A stretch of 64,000 nt of DNA. It comes from Tritrichomonas musculus. Its lineage: Eukaryota; Parabasalia; Tritrichomonadida; Tritrichomonadidae. This document shows positions 1 to 11,041 of the stretch, piece after piece. The notes under the pieces are model-generated. The model was not told the DNA's origin and made no database searches. It worked only from the letters and a program-made list of their open reading frames with translations. Both the position numbers and the translations under genes were made by a program. Within the stretch, counting starts at the first letter, position 1. Each line of letters opens with the position of its first letter. The stretch spans positions 434,001 through 498,000 of the forward strand of contig JAPFFF010000016.1 in the NCBI GenBank assembly GCA_039105265.1, written 5' to 3'.

Positions 1-357
1 CTATATTCAATAATTATTTTATTTATCCAATAGCATTGGCGCACATCAAAATTGCTGTTACTTATTGGACCTAACAATAAAATATGCAATGTTTGTGAAG
101 CAACAATATAAGAAATATAAGATATTCCTCGTCGAGATGATCAAGATTTAATCATTCCTTCTCAAAAGGTAGATTACATGTATTTACAATAGCTACAGCT
201 ACTAACAGGATCAAATCAACACTAAATATACTATTAATCAATACAACTAATATGTCAAACATTTTTCCACAACATCATAGTAATCTAACTGTTTTTGAGA
301 ATTCAGTTTATCAGATGAGAACGTTTTAATTATTGGCGAATGATTCTTCGGGAATCG
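1..357. other. A+T-rich stretch without a readable gene
   Basis: No open frame longer than a few dozen codons is visible on either strand. Short coding-like runs broken by stops lead into the decayed frame that begins at 358, so this may be the eroded 5' part of that same relic. Confidence 0.4.
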
Positions 358-1362
358 ATGAACGGCGGGCATTTTCAATGCAATAACTCTTTCACGAAAG
401 AATTTGAAGATTCAATGACAATGCTAAAAAATGATGTGAGAGGTAAGAGATACAACCAAATACCGGCAAATAGTGTTTTCGGCAACGTTCAGATACAAGT
501 TAATGGAATGCTTGTATAAATAGGAGAGAATGATACATATTACATCATCTTTGAACCAGATTGTACAATTCATAATCTGTGCTGAACACAGTTATGGATT
601 ACAGAAGACACATATTTCAAATTATCTCTTAATGGATTAAAATATTGATGATGCATCACCTAAAGATTCACAAGTCAAAGAATTAATAAATTATTTGGAT
701 TATCAAAAGGATGCAAAGTTTCTTCATAAATAACATCATATATTTTGCAAATCAAGTGAATTCATTCAATGAATTCAAACAATGAATCAACTGATATTTC
801 AAATCTCTTCATAAGTTATATCTTTAGCATAAAGATAGATCAATACATACATGACTATCATTTGATGACAGTAAAATAAAAAAAATATCTAAACCGGATT
901 TCTTATTTGAGTCTTATTTTTTGACAAATCGATATAATGTTTGCTTTAAATCAAGTTTATCTAGTGCTCATCAAAGTAAACACAAAATATTTTATCGTTA
1001 AATAAATTGATTATAAAAAAATTATCTAATTAAACGAAGTAATTAGCAAACAAGTTAAAAAAAGATATATAAGAATTGAAACTGCAAAATATGATGGTGA
1101 AAAAGCTTCTGTCACAATTTACTGCAAAAAATATTGCAAAAAAGAATGTATTTATGAAACCATGGAAGCAAATAAGTAAAGTATTCACGCAATAGATAAA
1201 TCATTGCTGAATACAGAGAACCAAACATAGCAAATAAAGCTAATCATTGATGACTCACCATTTGCAAACTTTCATAAATGTGTTGATGCAGTAATCAGAA
1301 CATTAAGAAATGTTTTGGGACAGTCTCAAAAAAGAATGATAAATAATTTTTCGAATCATTAA
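358..1362 (+). pseudogene. Decayed protein-coding gene, family not recognised
   Basis: A frame opening at the ATG at 358 reads like protein for about 95 codons but holds in-frame stops at 517-519 and 583-585 before ending at 646-648. A second stretch, from about 1030 to the TAA at 1360, reads on for about 110 codons with stops at 1177-1179 and 1228-1230. The peptides between the stops have normal composition (for example FAN-FHKCVDAVIRTLRN near the end), unlike the surrounding A+T-rich spacer. The sequence between the two pieces also holds coding-like fragments in shifted frames. I infer one ancient gene of over 300 codons that has accumulated nonsense and frameshift changes. I do not recognise the family; a transposon or multicopy trichomonad gene is possible. 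Confidence 0.5.
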
Positions 1363-1946
1363 ATCAGTTGTAATCAATGGATGATTTTGAGTTTTTTTAT
1401 ATTTATAATTCATATGACATGACTTCTTTTATCAATTTAGTACATCAATAAACAATTTCATTTGTATTCTGGATAGACCTTCTAATGGTAACCTAAAAAA
1501 ATGGACCATACCCGTTTTTTTCAGGTAGGGTAATTACCCACCATTCAAGTGAAGTGTTTAAGTATTACCCGATTTTTTTTCTTTATTTCTTTATTTAATT
1601 TATAATAATAAATATTAAATATTAATTTTTTCATTAAAGATTTTGATTTCTTTATTCATTTTCAATATCTGATTCACATTTTATGGAAAATTTTCCTCTG
1701 AAAAAGCTGATATAAATAACATTTTCAATTGTTTTTGATATTATAATACCATCATTGGACAGACTATTGAGTTTTCTCAATTATCCTTTCACTAATTGAG
1801 GAAGAAAAATTAATCGCTATGAAAAAAAATTTTTCACTAAAAAATCTAAAATTTTAAATGATTACTCACAATTTATTTGAAAAATTGAATATAGTCAAAT
1901 TTTAATCGCTATGATAAAGTATGAAATCTTATTTTTAAGCAAAATA

Positions 1947-3320
1947 TTAAAGATAAAAATATGAAAAAAAATTTTTATCTTTATATAATGATTTTTTCGT
2001 ATTTATTTTGTGCAATTTTTTAAGCAGAGGTGGAAATTTGGATAATGAATATCCACATGATCGCTGTCCATAACAAAATATTAGAGTAATAGATTCGTAA
2101 TTATGGCACTTATTTTCGTTAACATCGTTGGCTGTTTCGTAGCTTTCATTATTATATATTTGCAATCGATTATCATCTGAGGTTAATAACAAGCCAATAT
2201 TTGTATCATCTAATACTTACGTAATGTTTTTGTTTAATAATTTATTTGATTTAACTTGGTTTGGATTGAATGGAGATAATCCACATTTTTCAAAACCATT
2301 TTGTAAGATTTTATTTGTAATAGTTCTCTATGCTTCTATTATTGAATAGACAGTTTTGAAACGAACTATTGCTGCATTTGATGTTAGATTTTTGATACTT
2401 TCTGATACGATTTTATTCAATTAATATTTGGCCATTGAGCTTTTGAGGCTCCGTGCAGCAGCCACGTCAAATGGCTGCAGCACGTGGGAACAATGAGGTG
2501 GAAAAGTTAGCAATGCTATATTATGCATGGCCAAATATTCGATTGCATATGAAATAATTCTGCTTGAATGATTTTCAACTGTGAGAACAACTGGTTCACT
2601 TGATTCTGGCAGAACTTCCTTATATGCAGACACTTTTGAAACGAAATAAATACAAAAAATGGCGAAAAGTTGCCTCGTCATCCATCCACTGGATTGTGTG
2701 CAAAAGAATGCATTCATTTGTGATAGTTCTGGAGGGTTTTTGACAAGACCAGGCAAAATAATAAATGGATCTAAACGAATGCCTGCTGCATTGAAACAAA
2801 ACATGCCCGTGATGTGAGGCTCGAAGGCACTTTTCGAAGAAATAGAATGTTCATTTTTATTAGGAACTAGAACTTTGTATGCTTGTGAATTAAAGCACGA
2901 GGATTCATCAACGTTCCACATGTTGACAAGCTTACACTTAGTCAGTAAATCATGATTTTTGCTTTGCATAATTGAAAAATTTCAATAGCACGAGAATATC
3001 TTTCAAATCTCATGTCATAAGCAAAGTGAACTACCTCTATTGTTTTCAAACAGTATTAAATGACATTCTTTAACTTTTTCAATATATTTGAGCTCTTCAA
3101 CTTCTCCGATGTATTGAATACCTCCACCTTTAGACATGTTTGGTTCACAGTGATTCCCGTTCATTGTAGCCCGAATTGCTGCATATATAATATAATCTGA
3201 AATATTGAAATGTACTGAAAATTCGGCCTTAGTACTTCCCAACGATTTCATATCACAAATATCTCGTTGAATTTTGGACAAAACTTGAGATTCAAGATTT
3301 GTCCATTGAAATAAGCTCAT
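1947..3320 (-). pseudogene. Broken pogo/Tc1-type DDE transposase
   Basis: Read on the minus strand from 3320. The N-terminal 101 codons (3320-3015) resemble the helix-turn-helix part of pogo-like transposases. After one or more frameshifts near 2970-3015, the DDE domain follows (2969-2421). It has the first acid in WNVDES, the second in a VENHSSR motif (family usually DNHSSH, so D has become E) and the third in LQPFDVA. After an in-frame TAA at 2421-2423 the same frame continues with a typical pogo C-terminal run (ILQNGFEKCGLSPFNPN) interrupted by two more stops. Compare the second copy at 28965-29801. With several stops, a frameshift and a changed catalytic residue it cannot make active enzyme. 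Confidence 0.8.
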
Positions 3321-3580
3321 TTAAAATACCAAAACAATTAATTTTTAATTTAAAACAGTCACTGATCGTAAAATTCTTTTCAAAATAGTCTTTCACACTA
3401 TTCTCAATTTTTTATGAAGATGAAAAAAATTCAATAAATTTTCTCAAATATTTTGAAAGCTTTTCTCTATTGGTGAAAGGCCGATATATATAGTGTGAAA
3501 GGCCATTCCAATGATGGTATCGCATTTAATACTTTATTTGAAACACAATAAATAACATAATTAATATTAAATTTTTCTAT

Positions 3581-4362
3581 GAGTAATATTTTCTGGCAAG
3601 GCTTGCTAGTTACCTAACCAGTAAGGTGTCCACTTTTTGAATGGAAAAAACGATCCAGCTTTTTCAAAGAAGAAAAGTGCCAAAAAATTCAGAGATGGTA
3701 TATCAGCTTTTTCAATCATCAATCGTTTTTATTTTTGAATAGAACGGTAACTATTTTCAATGACTTTGGCGCCATTTTAAATATTAAGGCCGTAAAGAAG
3801 CATTTCTATGATCTTACTATAGTTATATTCAAGTTAAGTTTTATTCTTTCTAACACCAGATAGCTTTTATTAGATTTATTTTCGAAGACTACTAATCTCA
3901 GATTGATATTCCCAAATTATCATTTTCAAATTGTTATTCTCAATTCGTTATCCACATATGACTTATTCTCACGTCATTTATTCTCAAATTACTTGTTCTC
4001 ATAATGTTATTCGTAGATTACTACTTTCAAATTTGAGAATATCAATCTGAGATTAGTAGTCTTCGAAAATAAATCTAATAAAAGCTATCTGGTGTTAGAA
4101 AGAATAAAACTTAACTTGAATATAACTATAGTAAGATCATAGAAATGCTTCTTTACGGCCTTAATATTTAAAATGGCGCCAAAGTCATTGAAAATAGTTA
4201 CCGTTCTATTCAAAAATAAAAACGATTGGTGATTGAAAAAGCTGATATATCTCTTTTGAAAATATTTTTTTTTCTCAAAAAGTGGATGGAGTGTATTTGT
4301 TTTCAAAAAGTGAGCACCTTGCTGGTTAGGTAACTAGCAAGCCTTGCTAGAAAATATTACTC
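3581..4362. mobile_element. Foldback MULE-like element with 9-base target duplication
   Basis: A 782-base element made almost wholly of two inverted arms (3581-3911 and 4037-4362) around a loop of about 125 bases rich in TTATTCTCA-like words. The ends read GAGTAATATTTTCT and the arms are nearly identical at the tips and for the inner 200 bases, but diverge between about 3640 and 3700. The 9 bases TTTTTCTAT abut both ends exactly (3572-3580 and 4363-4371). There is no coding capacity. A 9-base duplication with long inverted arms is typical of Mutator-like (MULE) foldback elements; the family assignment is inference. It lies within the 1474-5702 composite. Confidence 0.8.
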
Positions 4363-4420
4363 TTTTTCTATTATAATTATTATTCCATAAAAAATGAAAA
4401 ATTTTGGAATCACATAAATT

Positions 4421-5458
4421 CTGGGTTTCACTGTCCAGTGAGGTGAATAGCCAAGTTTAACTTTTTGAGGCATTTCTCGTTATTTCATATGGACAGCAGA
4501 CCGTTTTATTGTATTCAAAAAATAATGTAAAGTTATGAATTATTTGAGAAAAAATGTCCATTAAAATCTTATGGACATTTAGCTTTTTTCCTCCTCCAAT
4601 ATTTTTGAATAATACAATAGATGCAAAATTTAATAAAAAATTTGTCTTTCTTTAACAAAATAAAAAAACATTCAAAAAAATATCTACATTGAAATATTTC
4701 AAATAATTGTTATCATTTTTCAAAGAAATAAAATAAAAAAAATCTCAAAAAGTTTATGCTACAATCTATATTAAATTCAAAAAATTAAGAATATCTTTAA
4801 CATTTCTAAATTTAATAATATAAAAAAACAATATTTTATTTTTTAAAACATTATAATTCAATTATAAATATGAATTGTACTCTAAAATAAGCAGAATTGA
4901 AAAACAATTATCATTGCAATCTTTTCAAGGTAAAACTTAATTACATGTGATATTTTCTGTCAATATTCTCTATCAGTAAATATGACCAATCGATTAATCA
5001 CATTGATCTAGAATAATACAAATAATAGAACAAAATTTATTAAAATATTATTTCAAAAGATTATTTTAAAAATGAATTTATGAAACAAATAAATATTGAA
5101 TATAATTGGTCAAGCCAAATAAATTGAAAGATTCATTCAACTTTTCTTAATAACAAAATAATTTTTTATTTTTTTGGCGATTTATACATTTTATATATTA
5201 TTATGAAAAATTATTTAATTAAAATTCTTTATATTTATTGTGAGACTAGCCTTGATTGAATGAGTACATTCAATTTTGGATATTTTGGACATTTTCAGAA
5301 TAAAAATAAACCGTTAAATGGACATTTTTTCTTAAATAATTCATAACTTTACATTTTTTTTTGAATACAATAAAACGGTCTGCTGTCCATATGAAATAAC
5401 GAGAAATGCCTCAAAAAGTCAAACTTGGCTATTCACCTCACTGGACAGGGAAACCCAG
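4421..5458. mobile_element. Inverted-repeat element with 8-base target duplication
   Basis: A 1038-base element with terminal inverted repeats of about 140 bases (4421-4565 and about 5316-5458). The ends read CTGGGTTTCACTGTCCAG on the left and CTGGGTTTCCCTGTCCAG on the right (opposite strand). The 8 bases CATAAATT abut both ends exactly (4413-4420 and 5459-5466). The interior is A+T-rich with no reading frame, so it is non-autonomous. An 8-base duplication suits hAT- or MULE-like transposition, but the terminal bases do not fit the hAT consensus, so the superfamily is left open. It lies inside the 1474-5702 composite, 58 bases from the 3581-4362 element. Confidence 0.78.
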
Positions 5459-5800
5459 CATAAATTGATATCATCCAAACTTTTGATATAGAAGAAAATT
5501 GCATCTCAAATATTATCAATAGAATATGTGACTAGAATAATAATATCATTAAAAAAATGGTCTGGTAAAATTTACCATCTTTATAAATGGCCGGGTTAAT
5601 TTTACCTTTAGGTAAAATGGTAATTTCTTACCCAGAGAAAAATGACCCTACCCGGAAAGGACCTGTCAAAATGGGTCGGGTAGGTACCGCTTTCAAGGTA
5701 GAATTCTGGACGTTATGATCATAAAGGTGAATTTTTATAAATGAGCGAAGTCAAAATTTTGTTGTAAAATTTTCAAAGTCAAAAGTTATAATATTGTAAT

Positions 5801-6349
5801 ATGCCACCGAAACGAAGCACAGATTCCAATCAAAACACAAAAAAGAAACCAAAACCTAATGCTAGTTCAAGACAAAACCCGATTCAAAAATCAAATCAAA
5901 AACCGAAACTAAATAACAATCCAAAGCCTAAAAATACCAAATCTAATCAAACAAATTCAAGTATAAATCAAGATGACGAGATTAGCATGCTTCAGTCGTT
6001 AGTTGTCAATTTGAATAAACAAGTAGACTCACAAAATCAATATTTTTCTCAAATACAAAAAGAAAATGAAATTATACGTCAGAGACTTCAGTCTCTTCGG
6101 CAAAAGGTTAAACAATATATCGGTTCAAAACCAAATAAGATTGAAAACAATGAAAAGGATAAAGAAATTGATGGAAAAAATACCACAAATAATTCCCCTA
6201 AATATCATGGCTATACAAATAGGAAAGATTTAATTAATGAAATCGAAATAGCTTACGACATTAACAAAGAAGATATAAACACAAACAATTTTTATACTAC
6301 CAAAAGCCCACCTTTTAACAATCATAGATATACAAACCCAAAAATATAA
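5801..6349 (+). CDS. K/N-rich protein with coiled coil, function unknown
   Basis: A 182-residue frame starting at the ATG at 5801, about 100 bases beyond the right end of the composite transposon. Residues 1-60 are low-complexity and strongly basic (runs of Lys, Asn, Pro, Ser, Gln), as in a disordered or nucleic-acid-binding tail. Residues about 62-110 (MLQSLVVNLNKQV to LRQKVKQYI) have the heptad spacing of a coiled coil; the rest is Asn/Lys-rich. There is no membrane segment, signal peptide or catalytic motif. The length and lack of interruption favour a real gene, but composition bias can keep frames open by chance in such A+T-rich DNA. I do not recognise a family. Confidence 0.5.
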   Translation: MPPKRSTDSNQNTKKKPKPNASSRQNPIQKSNQKPKLNNNPKPKNTKSNQTNSSINQDDEISMLQSLVVNLNKQVDSQNQYFSQIQKENEIIRQRLQSLRQKVKQYIGSKPNKIENNEKDKEIDGKNTTNNSPKYHGYTNRKDLINEIEIAYDINKEDINTNNFYTTKSPPFNNHRYTNPKI

Positions 6350-6804
6350 TTATGAAACAACCAACAAAAAACATAATAATGTTTATAATAATAATACTAT
6401 TTAATACCTAGTAATCTCTCCTTACTTCTTATTTTCCTTACATATTTAATAAATATATTATCATTAAATTAATAATCAAATTTTGCGTTTTAATAAATGT
6501 ATATAATAACAAAATATTATATATTTAAAAGCCAATAAACAGAAACTCATAAGTTTGTCCAAGACTATAATTATTATTATTTAGCATACCACCTGAATCT
6601 GATTTTAAACTAAAAATTATAATAAGAGAATTGCAATCACTTTGTTAATTTATTTTTTTTTAAATACAAAAATATGATCATTATTTTTTTTTTTTTTTTA
6701 ATATAAAGTAGTTTTATAGATTTGCAAGTTATATCAAAAGATAATGCTTTTTTTTATATTTTGTATTTTTGAATTTATATTTGTTTATATCATAAGGTCA
6801 ATAA
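6350..6804. other. Spacer with poly-T tract
   Basis: Between the K/N-rich gene and the TVP23-like gene. It is almost pure A+T with a run of T at about 6685-6698. Nothing coding or repeated is seen apart from the initiator-like motif at 6790. Confidence 0.6.
6790..6794 (+). promoter_or_regulatory. Initiator (Inr) candidate
   Basis: TCATA fits the trichomonad initiator TCAYW. If the A at 6792 is the transcription start, the 5' leader of the TVP23-like gene is 13 bases, as expected for the group. Confidence 0.45.
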
Positions 6805-7446
6805 ATGGATGATTCTGTTTCTGCTGCAATTCAAAAAAGAAAAGGAAATTTTTTAGAAAGACATTCATTGTTAATTTATTTTATTACCAAACTTTCTCCA
6901 ATTTTTATTTTTTATATGTGCTATCTTTTTGTCAAAGATTCAAGCTTATCAATCTTAATTTGCTTCATCTCGTTTTTGCTCGAATTTATTTATATCAAAG
7001 ATCACCTTTCAATACAGCTAATTGGCCTTCGCTTTTCTTTTGAAGCTACAGAAGAAGGAATTGGACAAAAAGATCAAGAAAGTATAAATATGCAATCAAA
7101 TATTAATAATAATGGTATTATTCACTTTTACTCGAAGCCAGCGCCTTTTGTTCCCCAAACAACTCTATCAAACAGTTTCTGGATTGGATATTTCTTATCG
7201 ATTATCATTTTTATATTTTCTGGAATTTATTGCTTCTTTAAGAGAAAATTTGCACTTTTCTTTTTGGCTATAATTGAAGCATTTGTTCAGATTGTAACAA
7301 CTTCTCTTTTCATTGCGGCTCATGAAATGAAAAGGAATGAAGAAAATATGATTGTTAGGAATTCTTATGATGATGAAAAAGTAGAATTTCAACTTGTTGG
7401 TGATGAAGAAAATCAAACCCAAAGCGTCAAGAATGAAAATATATAG
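6805..7446 (+). CDS. TVP23/FAM18-type Golgi membrane protein
   Basis: A 213-residue protein with four hydrophobic segments (about residues 22-43, 47-66, 124-144 and 148-172) in two pairs separated by a polar loop. The order and spacing match TVP23 proteins, which keep early- and late-Golgi membranes and SNARE recycling in order. The second segment is followed by IQLIGLRFSFEAT, matching the conserved GLRWW region of the family. The loop then leads to an SNSFWIGYF segment matching the D-S-xFW motif. The C-terminal tail (from about 173) is acidic and cytosolic-looking. The loop carries an Asn-rich insertion. Convergent with the kinase gene at 8059-9363. The family call rests on recognised motifs, not a search. 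Confidence 0.75.
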   Translation: MDDSVSAAIQKRKGNFLERHSLLIYFITKLSPIFIFYMCYLFVKDSSLSILICFISFLLEFIYIKDHLSIQLIGLRFSFEATEEGIGQKDQESINMQSNINNNGIIHFYSKPAPFVPQTTLSNSFWIGYFLSIIIFIFSGIYCFFKRKFALFFLAIIEAFVQIVTTSLFIAAHEMKRNEENMIVRNSYDDEKVEFQLVGDEENQTQSVKNENI

Positions 7447-8058
7447 AAATATTTTTTATTCATTGTTTATATTAAATAGTAGCATCATATTTGAAAAGGA
7501 TGTTTGAATTAAATTCATGCTGTTCCAATTTTTTATAAACATATGTTTATATTATTATTATTATAGATTTTTAATAAACATAAATCTAAATCGATTATGC
7601 AACATTTCCCCCTCTATTTCCATTTTTTTTTTTTTTTTATTTGATGATGGGCATTTATAAATTTCAAAGATAAGTTTCTAAATTCTGGAGACGTTGATTT
7701 CCTAAAAAAATTCTATATTACCACTTAATTTATCAGGAGAAGTGTTCTGAAATAAAGTACATTTTCTTCTCCACTTAAATATATTATTGTTTACAATCTA
7801 AATAATATTATCAAAAACAACCTTTAAAAAAGAATAGTAAAAATGATATTAGAAATTATATAGATGTTTTATGACATTTTTTAATATAAAAATTTGTGTT
7901 CTAATTGAAGCAAGGAATATTTATATTTTTTATAAATAATGATATGAGATATAACTTATAATGCATATATTTAGTCTATAATACAAACAAGTTTAGGCGG
8001 TTTCGCTATCAATATCAAATATTGTGAACTGCTGCGATCATTGAAATAAAGAAAATAA
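7447..8058. other. Spacer between convergent genes
   Basis: 612 bases of A+T-rich DNA between the ends of the TVP23-like and casein kinase-like genes. It has a T run at about 7626-7640 and no reading frame or repeat structure that I can support. Confidence 0.6.
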
Positions 8059-9363
8059 TCATGAATTCCAATCAAATTTCATATCATATACAAATCCAGC
8101 TTTGTTGAATAAAGATCTAAAAAGCTGGCGATAGAATGCGTAATCAGGCTCATCTTCAAAACGGAGAGATCTAACTTGCTGCATATAAGTTTGAAATTCT
8201 TCAGGAATTCCTTCACAAAGAACATTAAGAGGGGTTTTAAGCTTCATTTCAGCAATTTTCATATATAAATCAGTTTTTTCAGATAAGTCATTGTTATCAA
8301 CATGGTGATTTAATTCTGACAATTTGATATCTAAAGTTTCTTCTGTCACGACATTTAAATTATTTACACTTTTTTTATTGCTATTTATACTGTTATCATT
8401 TTGAGCTGATGCAAAATATTTTTTTTTCGATTTTGGAAAAGCTTCTTGATTATTAATTGCTGCTGATTTAACTAATTTTTTCTTTACTGATTCTACCTTT
8501 GATTTAATTGCCATTTTCTTTTGAGTTAATCCTTGCCATGGCAAACCACCTTTTAATAAATATATTAAAACATATCCGAGCGATTCCATGTCATCTCGTC
8601 TTGATAGATTAATTCCAATGTGGCAATTAATTGACATATATCGAGCAGTTCCACATATGACACTATTTTCGCCATAATCAATATGATTTCTATTTTCATC
8701 GATAAATCTTTTTGATAGTCCAAAATCAATTAAGTAAATTACGTTCGAATTATAACCACGTCCCAAAAGCATATTTTCAGGTTTAATATCACAATGAATG
8801 AATCCCTTTTTATGCAAAAATTCGAGTCTTGATATCATTTGATCAGCTATCATTAAAACTGTTTTTAAGGAGAAATGATTTCCTTTGGGAGAATTATGAT
8901 GTAAATCAAAATTGAATTTGGATTGAATTTTGAATGTAGAAGATTTTTTAAATAATTCAGAAATTGAAACATCAAGAAGATCCATAACAAGAGCATATGA
9001 ATTGGACTCTTCATGAAATCCATACCAATAAATTGATGGAAATCCTAACGCACTATTTAAAAAACGGAGAGTCCGACATTCATATATTAATACCTGATGG
9101 CTTCGATTTTTTTTTTGATTTGGCTTCATTTGCTCCAAATAAAATCTATAATTTAAAGAAATATTCTTATTTAATTTTTTTTCAATTTCATATTGAATAT
9201 TCTGATTGAGATTATTTTGTTCACTTGCAATAAATGGTTCAAATTTTATTGCCACCTTTTGATGAGTTATTACGTTCTCTCCATTATATATTTGTCCAAA
9301 GGATCCTTTAGCAATTGCATTTTGAATTTCAAATTTTTTTCCAACTTTACATTTTCCTTCCAT
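8059..9363 (-). CDS. Casein kinase 1-like protein kinase
   Basis: A 434-residue serine/threonine kinase. The glycine loop is AKGSFGQIY (residues 18-26), the ATP lysine K40 in VAIK, the catalytic loop HCDIKPENML near 187 and the DFG motif in LIDFGLSKRF near 211. The activation segment GTARYMSINCHIGINLSRRDD lacks an APE motif, which is diagnostic for the CK1 group (GTARYxSINxHxGxxxSRRDD). The catalytic loop has Cys where most CK1 kinases have Arg (HRD), so it is a non-RD variant. A Lys/Asn-rich insertion (about 280-340) interrupts the C-lobe before a final helical part (YMQQVRSLRFEDEPDYAFY) that fits the CK1 C-lobe. Divergently arranged relative to the upstream spacer; no clear initiator is seen. 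Confidence 0.9.
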   Translation of the reverse strand: MEGKCKVGKKFEIQNAIAKGSFGQIYNGENVITHQKVAIKFEPFIASEQNNLNQNIQYEIEKKLNKNISLNYRFYLEQMKPNQKKNRSHQVLIYECRTLRFLNSALGFPSIYWYGFHEESNSYALVMDLLDVSISELFKKSSTFKIQSKFNFDLHHNSPKGNHFSLKTVLMIADQMISRLEFLHKKGFIHCDIKPENMLLGRGYNSNVIYLIDFGLSKRFIDENRNHIDYGENSVICGTARYMSINCHIGINLSRRDDMESLGYVLIYLLKGGLPWQGLTQKKMAIKSKVESVKKKLVKSAAINNQEAFPKSKKKYFASAQNDNSINSNKKSVNNLNVVTEETLDIKLSELNHHVDNNDLSEKTDLYMKIAEMKLKTPLNVLCEGIPEEFQTYMQQVRSLRFEDEPDYAFYRQLFRSLFNKAGFVYDMKFDWNS

Positions 9364-10129
9364 TAAAGATTAAAAGTACGTTTTAATAAAACTCATTTTT
9401 TTTTTTGCAACCACATAACTTCACAATTTTTTTTTGAAATTTTGAAACTCTAATAAATTTTTTTTGATATTCGGAACAGTAGAAATTATACTAAAGTGCC
9501 CCCCAAAAATAGGGGTCGACGATCAAGTTAAGAAAAAATTGAATATTTTTTCAGAAAATATAATTTTAAGAAATTTTTTTTTTTTCAAATATTTTTTCTT
9601 AAAATAAATTTTTATTATCGTTTTCCCTTGAAAATAAGTATTTTTTGAATCGACCTCCTATTTTTTGAATCGACACCTTTATTTCTCTCACTTTATTAGA
9701 ATTTAAAGCATAAACTTTTATAACCGTTTTTTTTTTCTTAAGCTTTTTATTCAATATTGAAAACAAAATCAATTATTTTATATTACATCTATCTAATGAA
9801 ATTTTATGATAATGCACTTGTAATTAAGTAATTATTCTTTTTTAAAACTAATTCCATTAAAATATAATAAAAATATTATAATTGAATAATATAATCCTAT
9901 CAAAAAAATATCATTTATATAATTAAGGCTTGAAAAGATCAAGTTCTAGAGAACATTAAAATGCAGAAAAGACCATACATAAAAATAATCAATTCGTATG
10001 AATAGCAATTATAAATAATGAGTAGAATAAAATTAATTTGCAAAAAATTCAGAATGCAAATATACTTACAATATTAATTTAAAATGTTATTTAGCGAAAA
10101 ATCATCCATATGCGAAGAAAAAAATTTTT
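9364..10129. other. A+T-rich spacer
   Basis: Upstream of the CK1-like gene. Near 9500-9700 two GGGGTCGA/TCGACCTCC-like words face each other (AAAAATAGGGGTCGA near 9515 and its approximate complement near 9650), suggesting a small degraded inverted repeat, but no target duplication is visible. No gene. Confidence 0.5.
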
Positions 10130-10139
10130 TTTTAAAACA

Positions 10140-11041
10140 GAGGTGAGGCTGCGAAAATTTTTGGTATTTTTTAATAATATTAATACATATTATTTTATTC
10201 CAGAATTAAATGCTATTTATGATAATTTCACTAATACTTTTTTCAGATTTTTAGCTATAAATCTATTTTTAAAATTGAATAGCTTCTATCTTATTATAAT
10301 TTCAATTTTATCTTAATAAAAAAATTCTATTTACTCAAAATAATAAATAATTTAATTATCAATATTTAATATATAGATGTGAATATAATATTAAAATCTT
10401 CGACTAAGAATTATAAATCAAATAATGATTTTTTATGATTTAACTAACTATCATCATATTATAAGCATGATTTTTTTGGTAAATTATTGATAAATATTAA
10501 AATAAATACTTATTGTGAGGTTGATACCAAAATAAAAACAAATGAAATTATTTAGATATTTGTGAAGTTTACATCATTAACGTATATAGAATTATATTCA
10601 ATATTAAACCTCAATCCTAGCTAAAATTGTAAAAAATTTTTTAAAAATATTTTGATATGTTTGCCAGCACCAGATAAGTTAAGAGATGAACTATAGTTAT
10701 CCCTTTGATCTTTAATATAGAAGAAAATTTCTCTTTAAATTGAAAAATATTTTTTTGAATTTTGACCAAAAACGCATTCATTGAATAGCTTTCTTATTAA
10801 AAAATAGAGATCATCTATATACAAATGCAATTTAATGGTTGAAAAGAAAAAATAATGACGAATATAGGAATTATGACATTTTGAAATATCAATACAATTT
10901 CAATTTTTTTTGATTAAATCTGAAAAAAAGTATATGATATGAAAAGGTAACAACACCATAATACTATATTTTTAATTTATTTTTAATTTTGTTGATTATT
11001 ATTCCTAAAAAAGTTCATTTAAAATTTCGCAGTCTCACCTC
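10140..11041. mobile_element. MULE-like non-autonomous element with 10-base target duplication
   Basis: A 902-base element whose ends read GAGGTGAGGCTGCGAAA (left) and GAGGTGAGACTGCGAAA (right, opposite strand), one mismatch in 17, followed by A+T-rich sequence. The 10 bases TTTTAAAACA abut both ends exactly (10130-10139 and 11042-11051). The interior is A+T-rich and does not code. Short terminal repeats with a 10-base duplication fit Mutator-like transposition. It sits in the spacer 447 bases upstream of the CAMK-type kinase gene. Confidence 0.8.

Larger units (their letters stand above)
1474..5702. mobile_element. Candidate composite transposon with 8-base target duplication
   Basis: The same 8 bases, ATTCTGGA, sit at 1466-1473 and 5703-5710. 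Just inside, the left end reads TAGACCTTCTAATGGTA and the right end, on the other strand, TCTACCTTGAAAGCGGTA, an imperfect terminal inverted repeat. Both ends then carry several TACCC/GGGTA words (about 1508-1572 and 5585-5690), like subterminal transposase-binding repeats. The interior holds a broken pogo-type transposase (1947-3320) and two further inverted-repeat elements (3581-4362 and 4421-5458), each with its own duplication, so it is a nest. The pogo family makes TA duplications, so the internal transposase probably does not belong to the outer ends. The imperfect repeat makes this assignment tentative. Confidence 0.5.

Noticed and set aside
4413-5466. Naming the 8-base duplication elements as hAT
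   Set aside because: Duplication length fits, but the terminal bases do not match the hAT consensus and no hAT transposase is present.
8997-9209. Plus-strand frame opposite the CK1-like kinase
   Set aside because: Antisense shadow of a clearly conserved kinase gene.
9490-9710. Possible small inverted-repeat element with GGGGTCGA words
   Set aside because: The match between sides is short and imperfect and there is no target duplication.
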